64,000 nt of DNA from UBA4582 sp002389265 (GTDB lineage Bacteria > Pseudomonadota > Gammaproteobacteria > Pseudomonadales > Azotimanducaceae): contig CALSRT010000002.1 of assembly GCA_943788825.1 (NCBI GenBank), forward strand, positions 434,001 through 498,000, read 5' to 3'. Each line of letters opens with the position of its first letter. Position 1 is the stretch's first letter. Below are positions 19,005 through 27,728 of the stretch, one piece after another. The notes under the pieces are model-generated. The model saw nothing but the letters and a program-made list of their open reading frames with translations, searched no databases and was not told the DNA's origin. The translations under genes and the position numbers were made by a program.

Positions 19005-19460
19005 ATGGATTTTTTAATGAACACAACTATTTTGGCGCCCGCGGCGGTTTTAGTGGCCTGGTCTATGGTGATGATACTTTGGGTTGTTGTCACCCGCTTT
19101 CGCGCCTTTGGTGAGGCTGGCGTCGATCTGGCGAATGCAGTACCCGGTGGCCGTTATGTGGATCTTGAATCGACGATGCCGGCAAAGGTCAATTGGAAAG
19201 CGCATAACTTTACGCATCTGATGGAACAGCCCACCATTTTTTACGCCGTGGTCTGCATTATCGCCATTGCTGGTGCCAGCGGTGCAGTTGTTAGCGGAGC
19301 TGTTGTGGCGTGGGCTTGGGCTTACACCTTTATTCGTATTGCCCACAGCTTGTGGCAATCATTGGTCAATACCGTGCCGATTCGATTTGCGCTGTTTGTC
19401 GGCTCTAATGTTTGTCTGCTGGTGCTGACCTATCACGCTTTGATCCTGACCTTGAGCTAA
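19005..19460 (+). CDS. MAPEG family membrane protein
   Basis: A 151-residue protein with four predicted membrane helices and the MAPEG pattern, including the loop KAHNFTHLMEQPTIFYAV. MAPEG proteins include glutathione transferases and peroxidases of membranes; bacterial members are mostly uncharacterised. AAGGAGAAATAG lies before the ATG. A second, divergent MAPEG gene is at 25680. Confidence 0.9.
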   Translation: MDFLMNTTILAPAAVLVAWSMVMILWVVVTRFRAFGEAGVDLANAVPGGRYVDLESTMPAKVNWKAHNFTHLMEQPTIFYAVVCIIAIAGASGAVVSGAVVAWAWAYTFIRIAHSLWQSLVNTVPIRFALFVGSNVCLLVLTYHALILTLS

Positions 19461-19641
19461 GTTCGCTGCGGTGGCGCTCATCTTATGCGGGTTGTCCCGT
19501 ATTTGGCGTGCCCAGATATAGTGTAAGTGTGCCTATTTCATTTCAGTATCAGTGTTTGTGGGTGAGGTTTACGTCAGTGGATATTTTTCAGGAGATGGCG
19601 ACAATGCGTACACAAGTCCGCCTTCAAGGAGACTGGCAAAC

Positions 19642-20880
19642 ATGAGCGGCATTCCCAACGAGTTTGATCCTACTAACGTGGCATCTAGGTCTGCACCAGA
19701 GCGGCAGATGTATCACGCCGAAAACGCGTCGCGAGAGCCGATGAAGTCGGTACTCGAGAATAATCCTGAGATTTACTTTGTGCCACCCAAGCGCCGTGGT
19801 GATTGGGGTACATGGGAATTCAAGCCCGGATCTTATTACGACACCACTGTAGGTTCGAAACATTCTTTTTGGAACGATAAAAGCTTGCCGCAAGCCAGTA
19901 AAGACATCGAGCAGCTGCGCGCGGACATGTTGAAGTGGGGCTACTGTAAGGTTGAAGATGCGCTGAGTCCCGAACAGGTGGCGGTCATTCGACAGCGGGT
20001 ATTAGAGCAAGCTGAAGGTGAAAGACTGGCGGGCATTGCGCAAAGGACACCTAGCGGCCAAAACATCAATTGCTGTGTGAACAAGGGGGTGTGTTTTGAA
20101 GGGCTTATAGAGCAGCATCCTGATGTGGTTCAAGGCGGCCCCTTAATTGAGCAGTTGGTAACGGAAGCCTTAGGAGTAGGCTGGATCAGTACTTCTCTTA
20201 TAGCCTCTATCTCACTAGAGGGTGGTGTGCCGCAAGCATTGCATCAAGATCAAAATAACGCGTTAGATTCTAGAAGCCCGATGTCGATTAATATCCTCAC
20301 ACCGATTACCGACGTTGATGAGACAAATGGCGGCACGTTGGTGATCCCCGGCAGCCACCTCGTGTTGTCGGAGGCGATGCGTGCCAACAAGCCCGTAGGC
20401 AAGCTCCCGCCCGCCATCAATCTTGACGCAAAAGCCGGAACGATGGTCATCATAGACGGCCGGTTATTGCATGGTACGGGCATCAATCATACAAGCTCGC
20501 CGCGCATCGTGATGCTCAACGGCATGCAAAAACCTTTTTTGCGCCAACAAGAGAACTGGATGTTGTCCGTTAGCCCGGAAGTGTTGCAACGCGCCAGCGC
20601 CAAGTTACTGCACCGCATGGGCTATCAAGCGACAAATGCCGCGCAAACCAACGAGGGTCATGGTTTTGGTGCGCGAGGTTTGGTGGATGAAGCCGCGGGT
20701 TCTATCCTCGACTTTCGACTTGCAGCAGATCACGGCGAATACTTGCGAGTGGGTCCGCTGGGTCCAAACTCAACTCCGCAAGACTTGAATGCACCGTTCA
20801 CGCTGCGTGATGTTGTGCGTAAGGCGAGGGCGGGCGGGCAGAGTGCGCCAGTGGGTATCGGTGGCGTGCAGCCAAATTAA
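19642..20880 (+). CDS. Phytanoyl-CoA dioxygenase (PhyH) family protein
   Basis: A 412-residue Fe(II)/2-oxoglutarate oxygenase of the PhyH family. The facial triad is visible: His201 and Asp203 in LHQDQN and His277 in LLHGTGINH, with Arg288 for 2-oxoglutarate. GGTLVIPGSHL is a typical family segment. The start at 19642 is chosen because AAGGAG lies upstream; a frame-open start at 19552 would add 30 residues of poor quality. It is followed 9 bp later by the YdjM-like gene. The long N-terminal 150 residues go beyond the catalytic core. Substrate unknown. Confidence 0.9.
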   Translation: MSGIPNEFDPTNVASRSAPERQMYHAENASREPMKSVLENNPEIYFVPPKRRGDWGTWEFKPGSYYDTTVGSKHSFWNDKSLPQASKDIEQLRADMLKWGYCKVEDALSPEQVAVIRQRVLEQAEGERLAGIAQRTPSGQNINCCVNKGVCFEGLIEQHPDVVQGGPLIEQLVTEALGVGWISTSLIASISLEGGVPQALHQDQNNALDSRSPMSINILTPITDVDETNGGTLVIPGSHLVLSEAMRANKPVGKLPPAINLDAKAGTMVIIDGRLLHGTGINHTSSPRIVMLNGMQKPFLRQQENWMLSVSPEVLQRASAKLLHRMGYQATNAAQTNEGHGFGARGLVDEAAGSILDFRLAADHGEYLRVGPLGPNSTPQDLNAPFTLRDVVRKARAGGQSAPVGIGGVQPN

Positions 20881-20889
20881 GGTTTAGAT

Positions 20890-21897
20890 ATGGATCCTAT
20901 CAGTCAAGGTGCACTCGGCGCCGCCCTCGCGCAGAGCGGCGGCAATGGAAAGAAGGTTAAAGCGGCTACAATCCTAGGCTGTTTCGGCGGTTTAGCACCA
21001 GACTTGGATATCCTCATTTTTTCACCAGCCGACCCGTTGCTATTTCTCGAGTTTCATCGCCAGTTCACCCACTCGCTGATTTTTATTCCTATCGGCGCAT
21101 TACTGGTGGCGCTGGTGATGCATCAATTGGTCCGTAGGTTCCTGCCGCTAACTGGTCTCACGTTCAGGGAAAGTTATCTATTTTGCCTGCTCGGCTATGG
21201 AACCCATGGGTTGTTGGATGCCTGCACCAGCTATGGCACTCAGTTATTGTGGCCGTTTACTGCTGAGCGATTTGCGTGGAATAATGTATCCATCATAGAC
21301 CCTATCTTCACCTTGCCCTTATTCGGGCTCGTCATCATCGGGGTTTATCGTAAAAATCCGTGGTTTGCGCGTGGGGCCTTTGTTTGGGCGATCTGCTACT
21401 TGTTATTTGGTGTGCTGCAAAGAGACCGAGCGGTGGTGGCGGGGTATGAGTTGGCAGCGCTTCGGGGTCATGAGCCGATTCGACTAGCAGCGAAACCAGG
21501 ATTTGCCAATCTGCTATTGTGGAAAGTGGTTTATGAGACTCGGGACTATTTCTATGTAGATGGCGTGCGGGTTGGACTCGAGAAGAAAACCTTCCCGGGC
21601 GACCGCGTGCAGAAGTTAAATCTGGATGTCCATTTCAACTGGCTCGACCAAGACAGCCAGCAAGCGAAAGATATAGAACGGTTTCGCTGGTTCTCGAACG
21701 ACTATCTGGCCATTGATCCTGAGAACTCCAATAGAATTATTGATGTTCGTTATTCGGTGGTTCCCAACGAGGTCAACGCGTTATGGGCGATTGACATAGA
21801 TAGCGATAAGCCTAGTGACGCCCACATTGATTGGGTCGTATTGCGCAGTGCCGATAGCGCGCAGACCGGCAGATGGTGGCGGATGCTAACGGAATAA
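20890..21897 (+). CDS. YdjM/DUF457-type membrane-bound metal-dependent hydrolase
   Basis: A 335-residue inner-membrane protein. MDPISQGALGAAL at the start and GLAPDLDIL with FHRQFTHSL near 35-65 are the signatures of the YdjM/DUF457 family, predicted metal-dependent hydrolases. Several membrane helices lie in the first 180 residues. A C-terminal soluble domain of about 150 residues follows. It is probably co-transcribed with PhyH (9-bp gap). Confidence 0.88.
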   Translation: MDPISQGALGAALAQSGGNGKKVKAATILGCFGGLAPDLDILIFSPADPLLFLEFHRQFTHSLIFIPIGALLVALVMHQLVRRFLPLTGLTFRESYLFCLLGYGTHGLLDACTSYGTQLLWPFTAERFAWNNVSIIDPIFTLPLFGLVIIGVYRKNPWFARGAFVWAICYLLFGVLQRDRAVVAGYELAALRGHEPIRLAAKPGFANLLLWKVVYETRDYFYVDGVRVGLEKKTFPGDRVQKLNLDVHFNWLDQDSQQAKDIERFRWFSNDYLAIDPENSNRIIDVRYSVVPNEVNALWAIDIDSDKPSDAHIDWVVLRSADSAQTGRWWRMLTE

Positions 21898-22332
21898 TTA
21901 ATCGGCAAAAAAGCTGGCAATAGCATCGTTAAAGCTTATTGGTCATTAGAGTGTCCTGCTCAAAATATATTTTTTTTGATACTTAAGCCATTGCCGGAAC
22001 CATACGGGTTTAAATCTCTATTATCAGCTGGCTATATGTTGTTCAGCGCGACTGGCGCCGGCAACAAATCAAGGCATTTTATGCATCTCAAATGTTGGCT
22101 GGCAGTAGCGCTGCGTCTAGTGTGACAAAGGCATCGTTTGTCTACATTAACGCTGTTAAGGTATGAGCATTCTCGACAGGCTTAGGTTGAATTGAACCGA
22201 GATGTTTGTGGAGAAACTGAATTCGAAAGTCTGAGCAGGCGAAAGTGCCGATGCACTCAAGACTACCGCGAAAATGTCCAGGATTTGCCTAAAGGAATCC
22301 GCCCTTGATCCACGTGGAGTAAATTCAAGCAA
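21898..22332. other. Intergenic region upstream of permease
   Basis: About 435 bp with no convincing gene. It has an AT-rich tract near 21960-21985. I looked for an integron attC-like site around 22060-22160 and found no matching arms. Confidence 0.5.
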
Positions 22333-23640
22333 GTGCAAAAAAACACCAAACAGCTGGGCCTATGGATGTGCACGGCGCTGGTCATTGGCAACATGATTGG
22401 TTCCGGTATATTTCTGCTGCCATCATCCTTGGCCGCCTATGGAGGTATCAGCATAGTAGGCTGGTTGTTCACGGCTTTTGGCGCCTTGATGACGGCCCTG
22501 GTGTTTGTACGTTTGAGTCGCAAGCATCCCGCACAAGGCGGGCCTTATGCCTATACTCGCGACGGATTTGGGCGGTTAGCGGGTTTTACAGTTGCCTGGG
22601 GTTATTGGGTTTCGTTATGGTGTGGTAACGCGGCGATTGCCGTGGCGATGGTATCTTACTTAAGCGTGTTTTTCCCCGTGCTGCATGCAAGCCCCTTATC
22701 TGGCGTTGCGGTGGCTCTGAGTGCCATTTGGCTGTTGACTGCGGTTAACTGCATGGGTGTGAAAGAGGCTGGTGTTATTCAATTGATTGCCACGGTGCTG
22801 AAGCTCGTACCGCTTCTTGTCATTGGTGTGGCAGTGGTGTTTTATTTTGATAGTTCGGCATTTACGCCTATAAATACCAGTCCTGTATCCAACTTTGAGG
22901 CAATCACTGCCACGGCGGCGTTAACCTTATGGGCCTTTTTGGGTCTGGAGTCGGCAACGGTGCCTGCCGACAGTGTGAAGAATCCTACCGTTAATATTCC
23001 TCGTGCAACCTTATTAGGCTTTTTAATTGCGGCGATTGTCTATATCTCCAGCACGGTGACCATTCTGAGTGTCGTGCCACAGACAGAACTTGTTAGCTCT
23101 TCAGCGCCGTTCGCAGATGCGGCACGCCTGATGTGGGGCGAGTGGGCTGGCTACTTCATTGCTTTTATCGCTGTCATCAGTTGTTTTGGTGCGCTGAATG
23201 GCTGGACGCTGATTCAAGGGCAGATGCCCATGGCGGCAGCCAATGATGGGATTTTTCCTGCCATATTCAAAGGTCATCCGGAATCGGGAGTGCCCAGAGC
23301 GGGTTTGATTATTTCTAGTGTGCTGGTCTCTGTGTTGACTATTTCAAACTACACTGGTGGGTTGGTAGCCTTGTTCACCTACACGATTTTGCTGTCGACC
23401 CTCGCCGTGTTGGTGCCTTATTTATTTACTATTATGTATGAATTGAAACTTACCTGGTTGCAACGGGGTGGGCTTGCCAAGTGGTGGATCCTGCTTTCCG
23501 GCACACTGGCGCTGGTCTATACCTTGTGGGCAATCTCCGGCATTGGCCAGGATGCGCTGCTGGGCGGGCTGGGTTTGATGCTGCTGGGTGTGCCAGTTTA
23601 TTGGTGGATGCAGCGAGCATCTGTCGTTAAGCTGGTCTAA
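22333..23640 (+). CDS. APC family basic amino-acid permease/antiporter
   Basis: A 435-residue transporter with about 12 membrane helices. The first helix carries GNMIGSGIFLLP, the APC-family substrate motif seen in arginine/agmatine-type antiporters. AQGGPYAYTRDGFG and WAFLGLESATVPADSV are also close to that family. The start is a GTG. A DDAH-like hydrolase follows 101 bp downstream, which fits uptake and breakdown of an arginine-related compound; this link is inference. Confidence 0.92.
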   Translation: MQKNTKQLGLWMCTALVIGNMIGSGIFLLPSSLAAYGGISIVGWLFTAFGALMTALVFVRLSRKHPAQGGPYAYTRDGFGRLAGFTVAWGYWVSLWCGNAAIAVAMVSYLSVFFPVLHASPLSGVAVALSAIWLLTAVNCMGVKEAGVIQLIATVLKLVPLLVIGVAVVFYFDSSAFTPINTSPVSNFEAITATAALTLWAFLGLESATVPADSVKNPTVNIPRATLLGFLIAAIVYISSTVTILSVVPQTELVSSSAPFADAARLMWGEWAGYFIAFIAVISCFGALNGWTLIQGQMPMAAANDGIFPAIFKGHPESGVPRAGLIISSVLVSVLTISNYTGGLVALFTYTILLSTLAVLVPYLFTIMYELKLTWLQRGGLAKWWILLSGTLALVYTLWAISGIGQDALLGGLGLMLLGVPVYWWMQRASVVKLV

Positions 23641-23670
23641 GCCAAGTGGTCTAAGCAACTGGTCTAAGCC
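23632..23670 (+). repeat. 13/14-bp tandem repeat spanning the permease stop codon
   Basis: CTGGTCTAAGCCAA (23632-23645), GTGGTCTAAGCAA (23646-23658) and CTGGTCTAAGCC (23659-23670). The permease stop TAA (23638-23640) lies in the first unit, so each unit carries a copy of the stop region. Confidence 0.85.
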
Positions 23671-23691
23671 AGCTGAGCTTAAGCTCAGCTG
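23670..23691. promoter_or_regulatory. 22-bp perfect palindrome upstream of the DDAH-like gene
   Basis: The half CAGCTGAGCTT (23670-23680) is followed by its exact reverse complement (23681-23691). There is no loop and no T tract, so an operator is more likely than a terminator. It lies 50 bp before the DDAH start. Confidence 0.5.
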
Positions 23692-23741
23692 CATAACAGC
23701 AACGCGCAATAATAACCTGCTATCGAAGGAATCCGTATCTC

Positions 23742-24659
23742 GTGTCCCTGAATGAATATGACAACCTGACCTGGGTGGCCGTGCGCGACCCCCGTGCTGC
23801 TTTTAAAGACGACCCGCGTATCGACGCGCAGTGGCAGCCCCTGCGCTTCCATAGTCGGCCTGATTTTGATGCTGCTATTGTTGAGCACCAAGCCTTTGTT
23901 GAATGTCTGACGAATGCCGGCTGCAAAGTAATCTACCTGGAGGATGCTGAGGGTTTGACCCTGGATAGTATTTATACTCGTGATGCGTTGCTGGTTTCCC
24001 CAAAAGGACTCATTCTGTGTCACATGGGTCGACCCACGCGCCGCAGTGAGCCGGCACTCAACAGCGCGCAACTTGCGGCTCAACTAGCCTCGCCGCACTT
24101 GCTCCATTCTCGGCAGCATCTGCCATTAACCATCGCCGGTGAGATATACGCCCCGGGCACGCTCGAAGGCGGTGATCTGATCTGGCTGGATGATCATCGT
24201 TTGGCGGTAGGGCTTGGCCCGAGAACCAACCAGGCGGGTATTGATCAGCTCAAGCAGATAGTTGGCCCTGATGTGGAAGTCCATGTCGTGCCGCTGCCTG
24301 CGCCCACGCATCCAGAGGATGTCTTTCATCTGATGAGCATGATCTCACCGTTAGCCAAAGATCTGGCGTTGATCTACCGGCCGTTGATGCCTGCCAGCTT
24401 TCTGCGGTGGTTAACGGCGCTCGGTATCGAGCTGGTAGAAGTGCCCGACGTTGAGTTCCCCACCATGGGCTGTAATGTGCTCGCCACAGCACCGCGGCAA
24501 GTGTTGATGCTGGATGGACTCGACCTTACTCGACAGCGCCTGATAGCGGCGGGCTGCCAAGTCACGGTTTATCAAGGCGATCATATCAGTCGTAAGGGTG
24601 AGGGCGGACCCACCTGTTTGACCCGGCCCTTGGTTCGAAGCATTGACGTCGGTGAATGA
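23742..24659 (+). CDS. Dimethylarginine dimethylaminohydrolase-like protein
   Basis: A 305-residue protein of the guanidino-group modifying superfamily. DDAH converts N-methylated arginines to citrulline and methylamines; arginine deiminases and amidinotransferases share the fold. Visible are LEGGDLIW near 141-148, the catalytic His in HPEDVFHLM near 196 and the nucleophile Cys292 in GGPTCLTRP. Length fits DDAH-like enzymes (250-310). Start is a GTG at 23742. The permease upstream probably supplies the substrate. Confidence 0.85.
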   Translation: MSLNEYDNLTWVAVRDPRAAFKDDPRIDAQWQPLRFHSRPDFDAAIVEHQAFVECLTNAGCKVIYLEDAEGLTLDSIYTRDALLVSPKGLILCHMGRPTRRSEPALNSAQLAAQLASPHLLHSRQHLPLTIAGEIYAPGTLEGGDLIWLDDHRLAVGLGPRTNQAGIDQLKQIVGPDVEVHVVPLPAPTHPEDVFHLMSMISPLAKDLALIYRPLMPASFLRWLTALGIELVEVPDVEFPTMGCNVLATAPRQVLMLDGLDLTRQRLIAAGCQVTVYQGDHISRKGEGGPTCLTRPLVRSIDVGE

Positions 24660-24783
24660 TTGCCTCGAAGGGTGACGACGACCTATCGAGCAACATTTTT
24701 GGCTAGTTGAATTGAGCAGGGTGATGATGACAATGCTGCGGCCCGCGCGCTAGTATGCTGCCTTTTAAAACAACAGGTATGCC

Positions 24784-25452
24784 ATGACAGATATGACGCT
24801 TGAAGAAGCCGTGCGCGCTCGCCGTTCAGTACGTGGGTTTTTGCCGAAGCCGGTGCCAAAGGCCTTGATGACCCAGGTTTTTGAGCTGGCCCAATGGGCC
24901 CCGTCAGGCACCAACGTGCAACCCTGGCAAGTATGCGTCGCCTCAGGCGCGACTCGTGATGCGCTAAGAGAAACTTTTATGCAGCGAGTGAGGGCCAAGG
25001 AGCCGGCCACGCCCGACTATTCTGACGGCCGTATCGCCGAGCAATATCGTGGCCGCCGACGTGAGTGCGCGCGGGTACTTTTCAACGCGATGGGCATTGA
25101 CTGGGAAGACAAGCCGGGTCGTGCTGCCGCGAGCTTTCGCAATTTCGAGATGTTTGATGCACCCCATATGGCATTTTTGTGTATGGATGATGTTTTTGGT
25201 AAGCAGTCTGCAGCCGATGTTGGGATGTATACACAAACCCTAATGCTGGCGCTGACAGCACATGGCCTGGCTTCCTGCGCCCAAGGTACCATGGCACATT
25301 ATCCGGATGTGGTGCGTGACACCTTCAACCTTGGTCCAGAAATAAAAGTCCTGTTCGGTCTCGGCTTTGGCTATGAAGATGTAAGTGTGCCCGCCAATAC
25401 CGCCCGCACCACTAGAGCGCCGTTGGCAGAGACAGTGACATTCTTGAGTTAG
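24784..25452 (+). CDS. Nitroreductase family protein
   Basis: A 222-residue FMN-dependent nitroreductase-fold protein. RRSVRGFLPKPVPKALM and WAPSGTNVQPW are the classic N-terminal FMN-binding motifs, and GLGFGYED lies near the C-terminus. Such enzymes reduce nitro or quinone substrates with NAD(P)H. It stands alone. Confidence 0.92.
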   Translation: MTDMTLEEAVRARRSVRGFLPKPVPKALMTQVFELAQWAPSGTNVQPWQVCVASGATRDALRETFMQRVRAKEPATPDYSDGRIAEQYRGRRRECARVLFNAMGIDWEDKPGRAAASFRNFEMFDAPHMAFLCMDDVFGKQSAADVGMYTQTLMLALTAHGLASCAQGTMAHYPDVVRDTFNLGPEIKVLFGLGFGYEDVSVPANTARTTRAPLAETVTFLS

Positions 25453-25679
25453 AATGACGAGCATGGCAGGGTCAGTATGGCACAGTCTTGTCCCAAGTCT
25501 CTGTTACTGTCCTGACAGGCGACCTCGTTAATAGTTTTCGGCTAGACGACACCTGACATGCCTCGTTGGTTGAAAATTAAGCCTAGATCGTCTAGCTTAT
25601 GACGAAGTGGCGATTCATCACTGAAGGTTGTCCGGCGAAGACGATAACGTGAATTAATTGATCATTACGGGAGCGCACT

Positions 25680-26075
25680 ATGACGATCGAACTACAAATG
25701 CTGATACTCACGGCTGTTTTTACAGCTGTACTTTGGGTGCCTTATATTCTTTGTCACATATTGCGTTACGGACCTGTGCAGGCCTTGTCTTATGCGGCAG
25801 ATGGCAAACCCCTGCCGGGTTGGGCGGCACGACTCAAGAAAGCCCACGGCAATGCTGTCGAAAATCTACCGATCTTTGCCATAGCGATTTTGGTTGCTCA
25901 CGTGTTGAGCATTTCCACGCCAGTGACTGTATTCGCGGCGCAGACCTACTTGGTTGCCCGGATCCTGCATGCAGTGGGCTATGCGTCAAATCTGCCGCTG
26001 GCGCGTACCCTGACCTTCGCTGCAGGCTTGATCGCGACATTGGCGATTTTCCAGGAAATTTTGGTCGCCGTGTAG
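25680..26075 (+). CDS. MAPEG family membrane protein (second copy)
   Basis: A 131-residue protein with about four membrane helices and the MAPEG segment AHGNAVENLPIFAIAIL. It differs clearly from the MAPEG protein at 19005 and belongs to the shorter eicosanoid-like bacterial group. GGGAG lies before the ATG at 25680. A longer frame (25658-26242) overlaps it but has no protein character. Confidence 0.88.
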   Translation: MTIELQMLILTAVFTAVLWVPYILCHILRYGPVQALSYAADGKPLPGWAARLKKAHGNAVENLPIFAIAILVAHVLSISTPVTVFAAQTYLVARILHAVGYASNLPLARTLTFAAGLIATLAIFQEILVAV

Positions 26076-26160
26076 TAACCAAAATGACCGATTGTTGTGT
26101 GAGACCGGCGGTTGAGGTGCAGCGTCAATGGGTCGGTGCATCACAGGCTATATCTGTATG

Positions 26161-26186
26161 CTCACACTTCAGTCTCACACTTCAGT
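26161..26186 (+). repeat. 13-bp tandem duplication
   Basis: CTCACACTTCAGT occurs twice head to tail (26161-26173, 26174-26186), with CTCAC following. Confidence 0.85.
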
Positions 26187-26345
26187 CTCACCACGATCTA
26201 TGTTGTAGCGATAACGTTGCAGGTGATTTCAGCACGACTTAAACCCCGCTAAGTCAGCCTGATGTTGAAGTCGATGCTTGGAAATCAGCGGTAAATTGCT
26301 GGTGATGTAGCGCCTTTTTGGTCCTCACGAAGTACCAGGCTGGCG

Positions 26346-27713
26346 CTAAACCAGTGACCGTCTCGTCATCACCGTCAACGCGATGGCGCCTGCCAGAAAG
26401 GTACCGATATACACGAGGCTGATGGTTCCGAGGCCAAAGCTTGGTAGCACTGGCGCCATCAGGGTCAAAATGTGAAAGCCAAGTACCAGGATAGCAACGT
26501 TAAAAAATGCCAGTTCCTTGGCGATGGGCGTGCTCAGGTCAGGGTCTAGAATCCGCAGCAATAATAAGCCACTGCCCGTGGAACCCGTACAGCAGCCAAA
26601 GATCGTTACCGCCCTTTCAACGCTATAGTTTTTCAGCAGGCGGGCAAAGCCAAAGCACAACAGCGCCGTGGTCACTGCAATCGCGATGCAAGTCAGGATG
26701 ATTGGCAGCAGATAAGCGCTGAGTAGCGAAAACTGGATGCTCATGAGGGTGGCCACCACCATTAAGTCCACCGACGTACCCGTAATGCGTTTCTGAGTGT
26801 CGTTATCAATCAGGTGCCCCCAGCCGAGACGGTCAATGCCCGCCCGCAGCAGCACGCAAACAATCAAGCCATGAAAGAAGAACAAGTTGTGGCTGAAGAT
26901 CAGTCCGAGATTCACGCCGCCCAACTGCCATGTGTTGGCGAAAGGTTGGATGAATGCCAGGTACTGATCGGTGAGCACATAAGCCAAGCCTAAAATCGCC
27001 AGATGAAACGTCAGGGAATCGACATTCGCCGCATGGGTCACTTGAGTGCCAGCCGAGACTTTAGATGCAGGTTGCATGATGCCCTTAAGAAACTCCTCAT
27101 CAATGCGTGCAGTCTTGTTGGCATGGCTGCCGCGCCGAATCGCCTGCCGTGCCATGGGAACACCCACTACAAAGGCGACAAGAAATCCCGCCGAGGCATA
27201 GATCAGGCCGAAGTCTACCGCATGTTGAATGCCCAGGGCGCTCTCCCAGATGCCACCCAGGGCCAGCGCCTGGCCTGGTCCTTGCGTGAATCCGTGGGTG
27301 GCAATCATGCCGAGAAAATACGACAAATCACCCCCAGTGAGGTAGTTGTAAAGTACGATGACGACTAGACCTACCATAGCCTGCATCACGAGGCTCATAA
27401 CCCAAATCACGGCCAGCCAGCTGCCACCGGCGACCACGGAAGGTGCCTTGTCCACTCGTGGGTCGCTGCCCGTGAGCACCAATGACATAAAGCTCAAGGT
27501 GAAACAATGGAAGGCAAAGACGGTGAAGTCGCTGTTGATCAAACCAAAGGACAGATCAAGATTTATTAACGCGAAACCCAGCAGGCCAGCGATCAGGCTT
27601 GCCGGCACCAGTGCCGACTGGATCCAGGTAAAGCGGGCTCGTAAGCCGACACCCGTCAGAATCAGGCTGACCATAAAGGCAAAGGCAATAACGCCAGGAA
27701 ATGTGGCTGCCAT
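26346..27713 (-). CDS. Sodium/glutamate symporter (GltS)-like transporter
   Basis: A 455-residue membrane protein with about 12 helices and a GltS-like layout: FAFHCFTLSFMSLVLTGSDP, FSHNLFFFHGLIVCVLLRAG and FGCCTGSTGSGLLLLRILDP. GltS takes up glutamate with Na+. This protein is somewhat divergent, so substrate is uncertain. It lies 15 bp downstream of an amidase gene on the same strand, suggesting the amidase and transporter act on related amides and acids. Confidence 0.82.
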   Translation of the reverse strand: MAATFPGVIAFAFMVSLILTGVGLRARFTWIQSALVPASLIAGLLGFALINLDLSFGLINSDFTVFAFHCFTLSFMSLVLTGSDPRVDKAPSVVAGGSWLAVIWVMSLVMQAMVGLVVIVLYNYLTGGDLSYFLGMIATHGFTQGPGQALALGGIWESALGIQHAVDFGLIYASAGFLVAFVVGVPMARQAIRRGSHANKTARIDEEFLKGIMQPASKVSAGTQVTHAANVDSLTFHLAILGLAYVLTDQYLAFIQPFANTWQLGGVNLGLIFSHNLFFFHGLIVCVLLRAGIDRLGWGHLIDNDTQKRITGTSVDLMVVATLMSIQFSLLSAYLLPIILTCIAIAVTTALLCFGFARLLKNYSVERAVTIFGCCTGSTGSGLLLLRILDPDLSTPIAKELAFFNVAILVLGFHILTLMAPVLPSFGLGTISLVYIGTFLAGAIALTVMTRRSLV

Positions 27714-27728
27714 AATTGTTAATCCTGT

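Noticed and set aside
22060..22170. Integron attC-like site
   Set aside because: The ends do not match the required complementary core sites and the arms do not pair; no cassette or integrase is present.
23685..24083. 132-residue minus-strand frame
   Set aside because: Antisense shadow of the DDAH-like gene.
25658..26242. 194-residue plus-strand frame overlapping the second MAPEG gene
   Set aside because: Composition is Cys/Arg-rich and it shadows a well-supported MAPEG gene.
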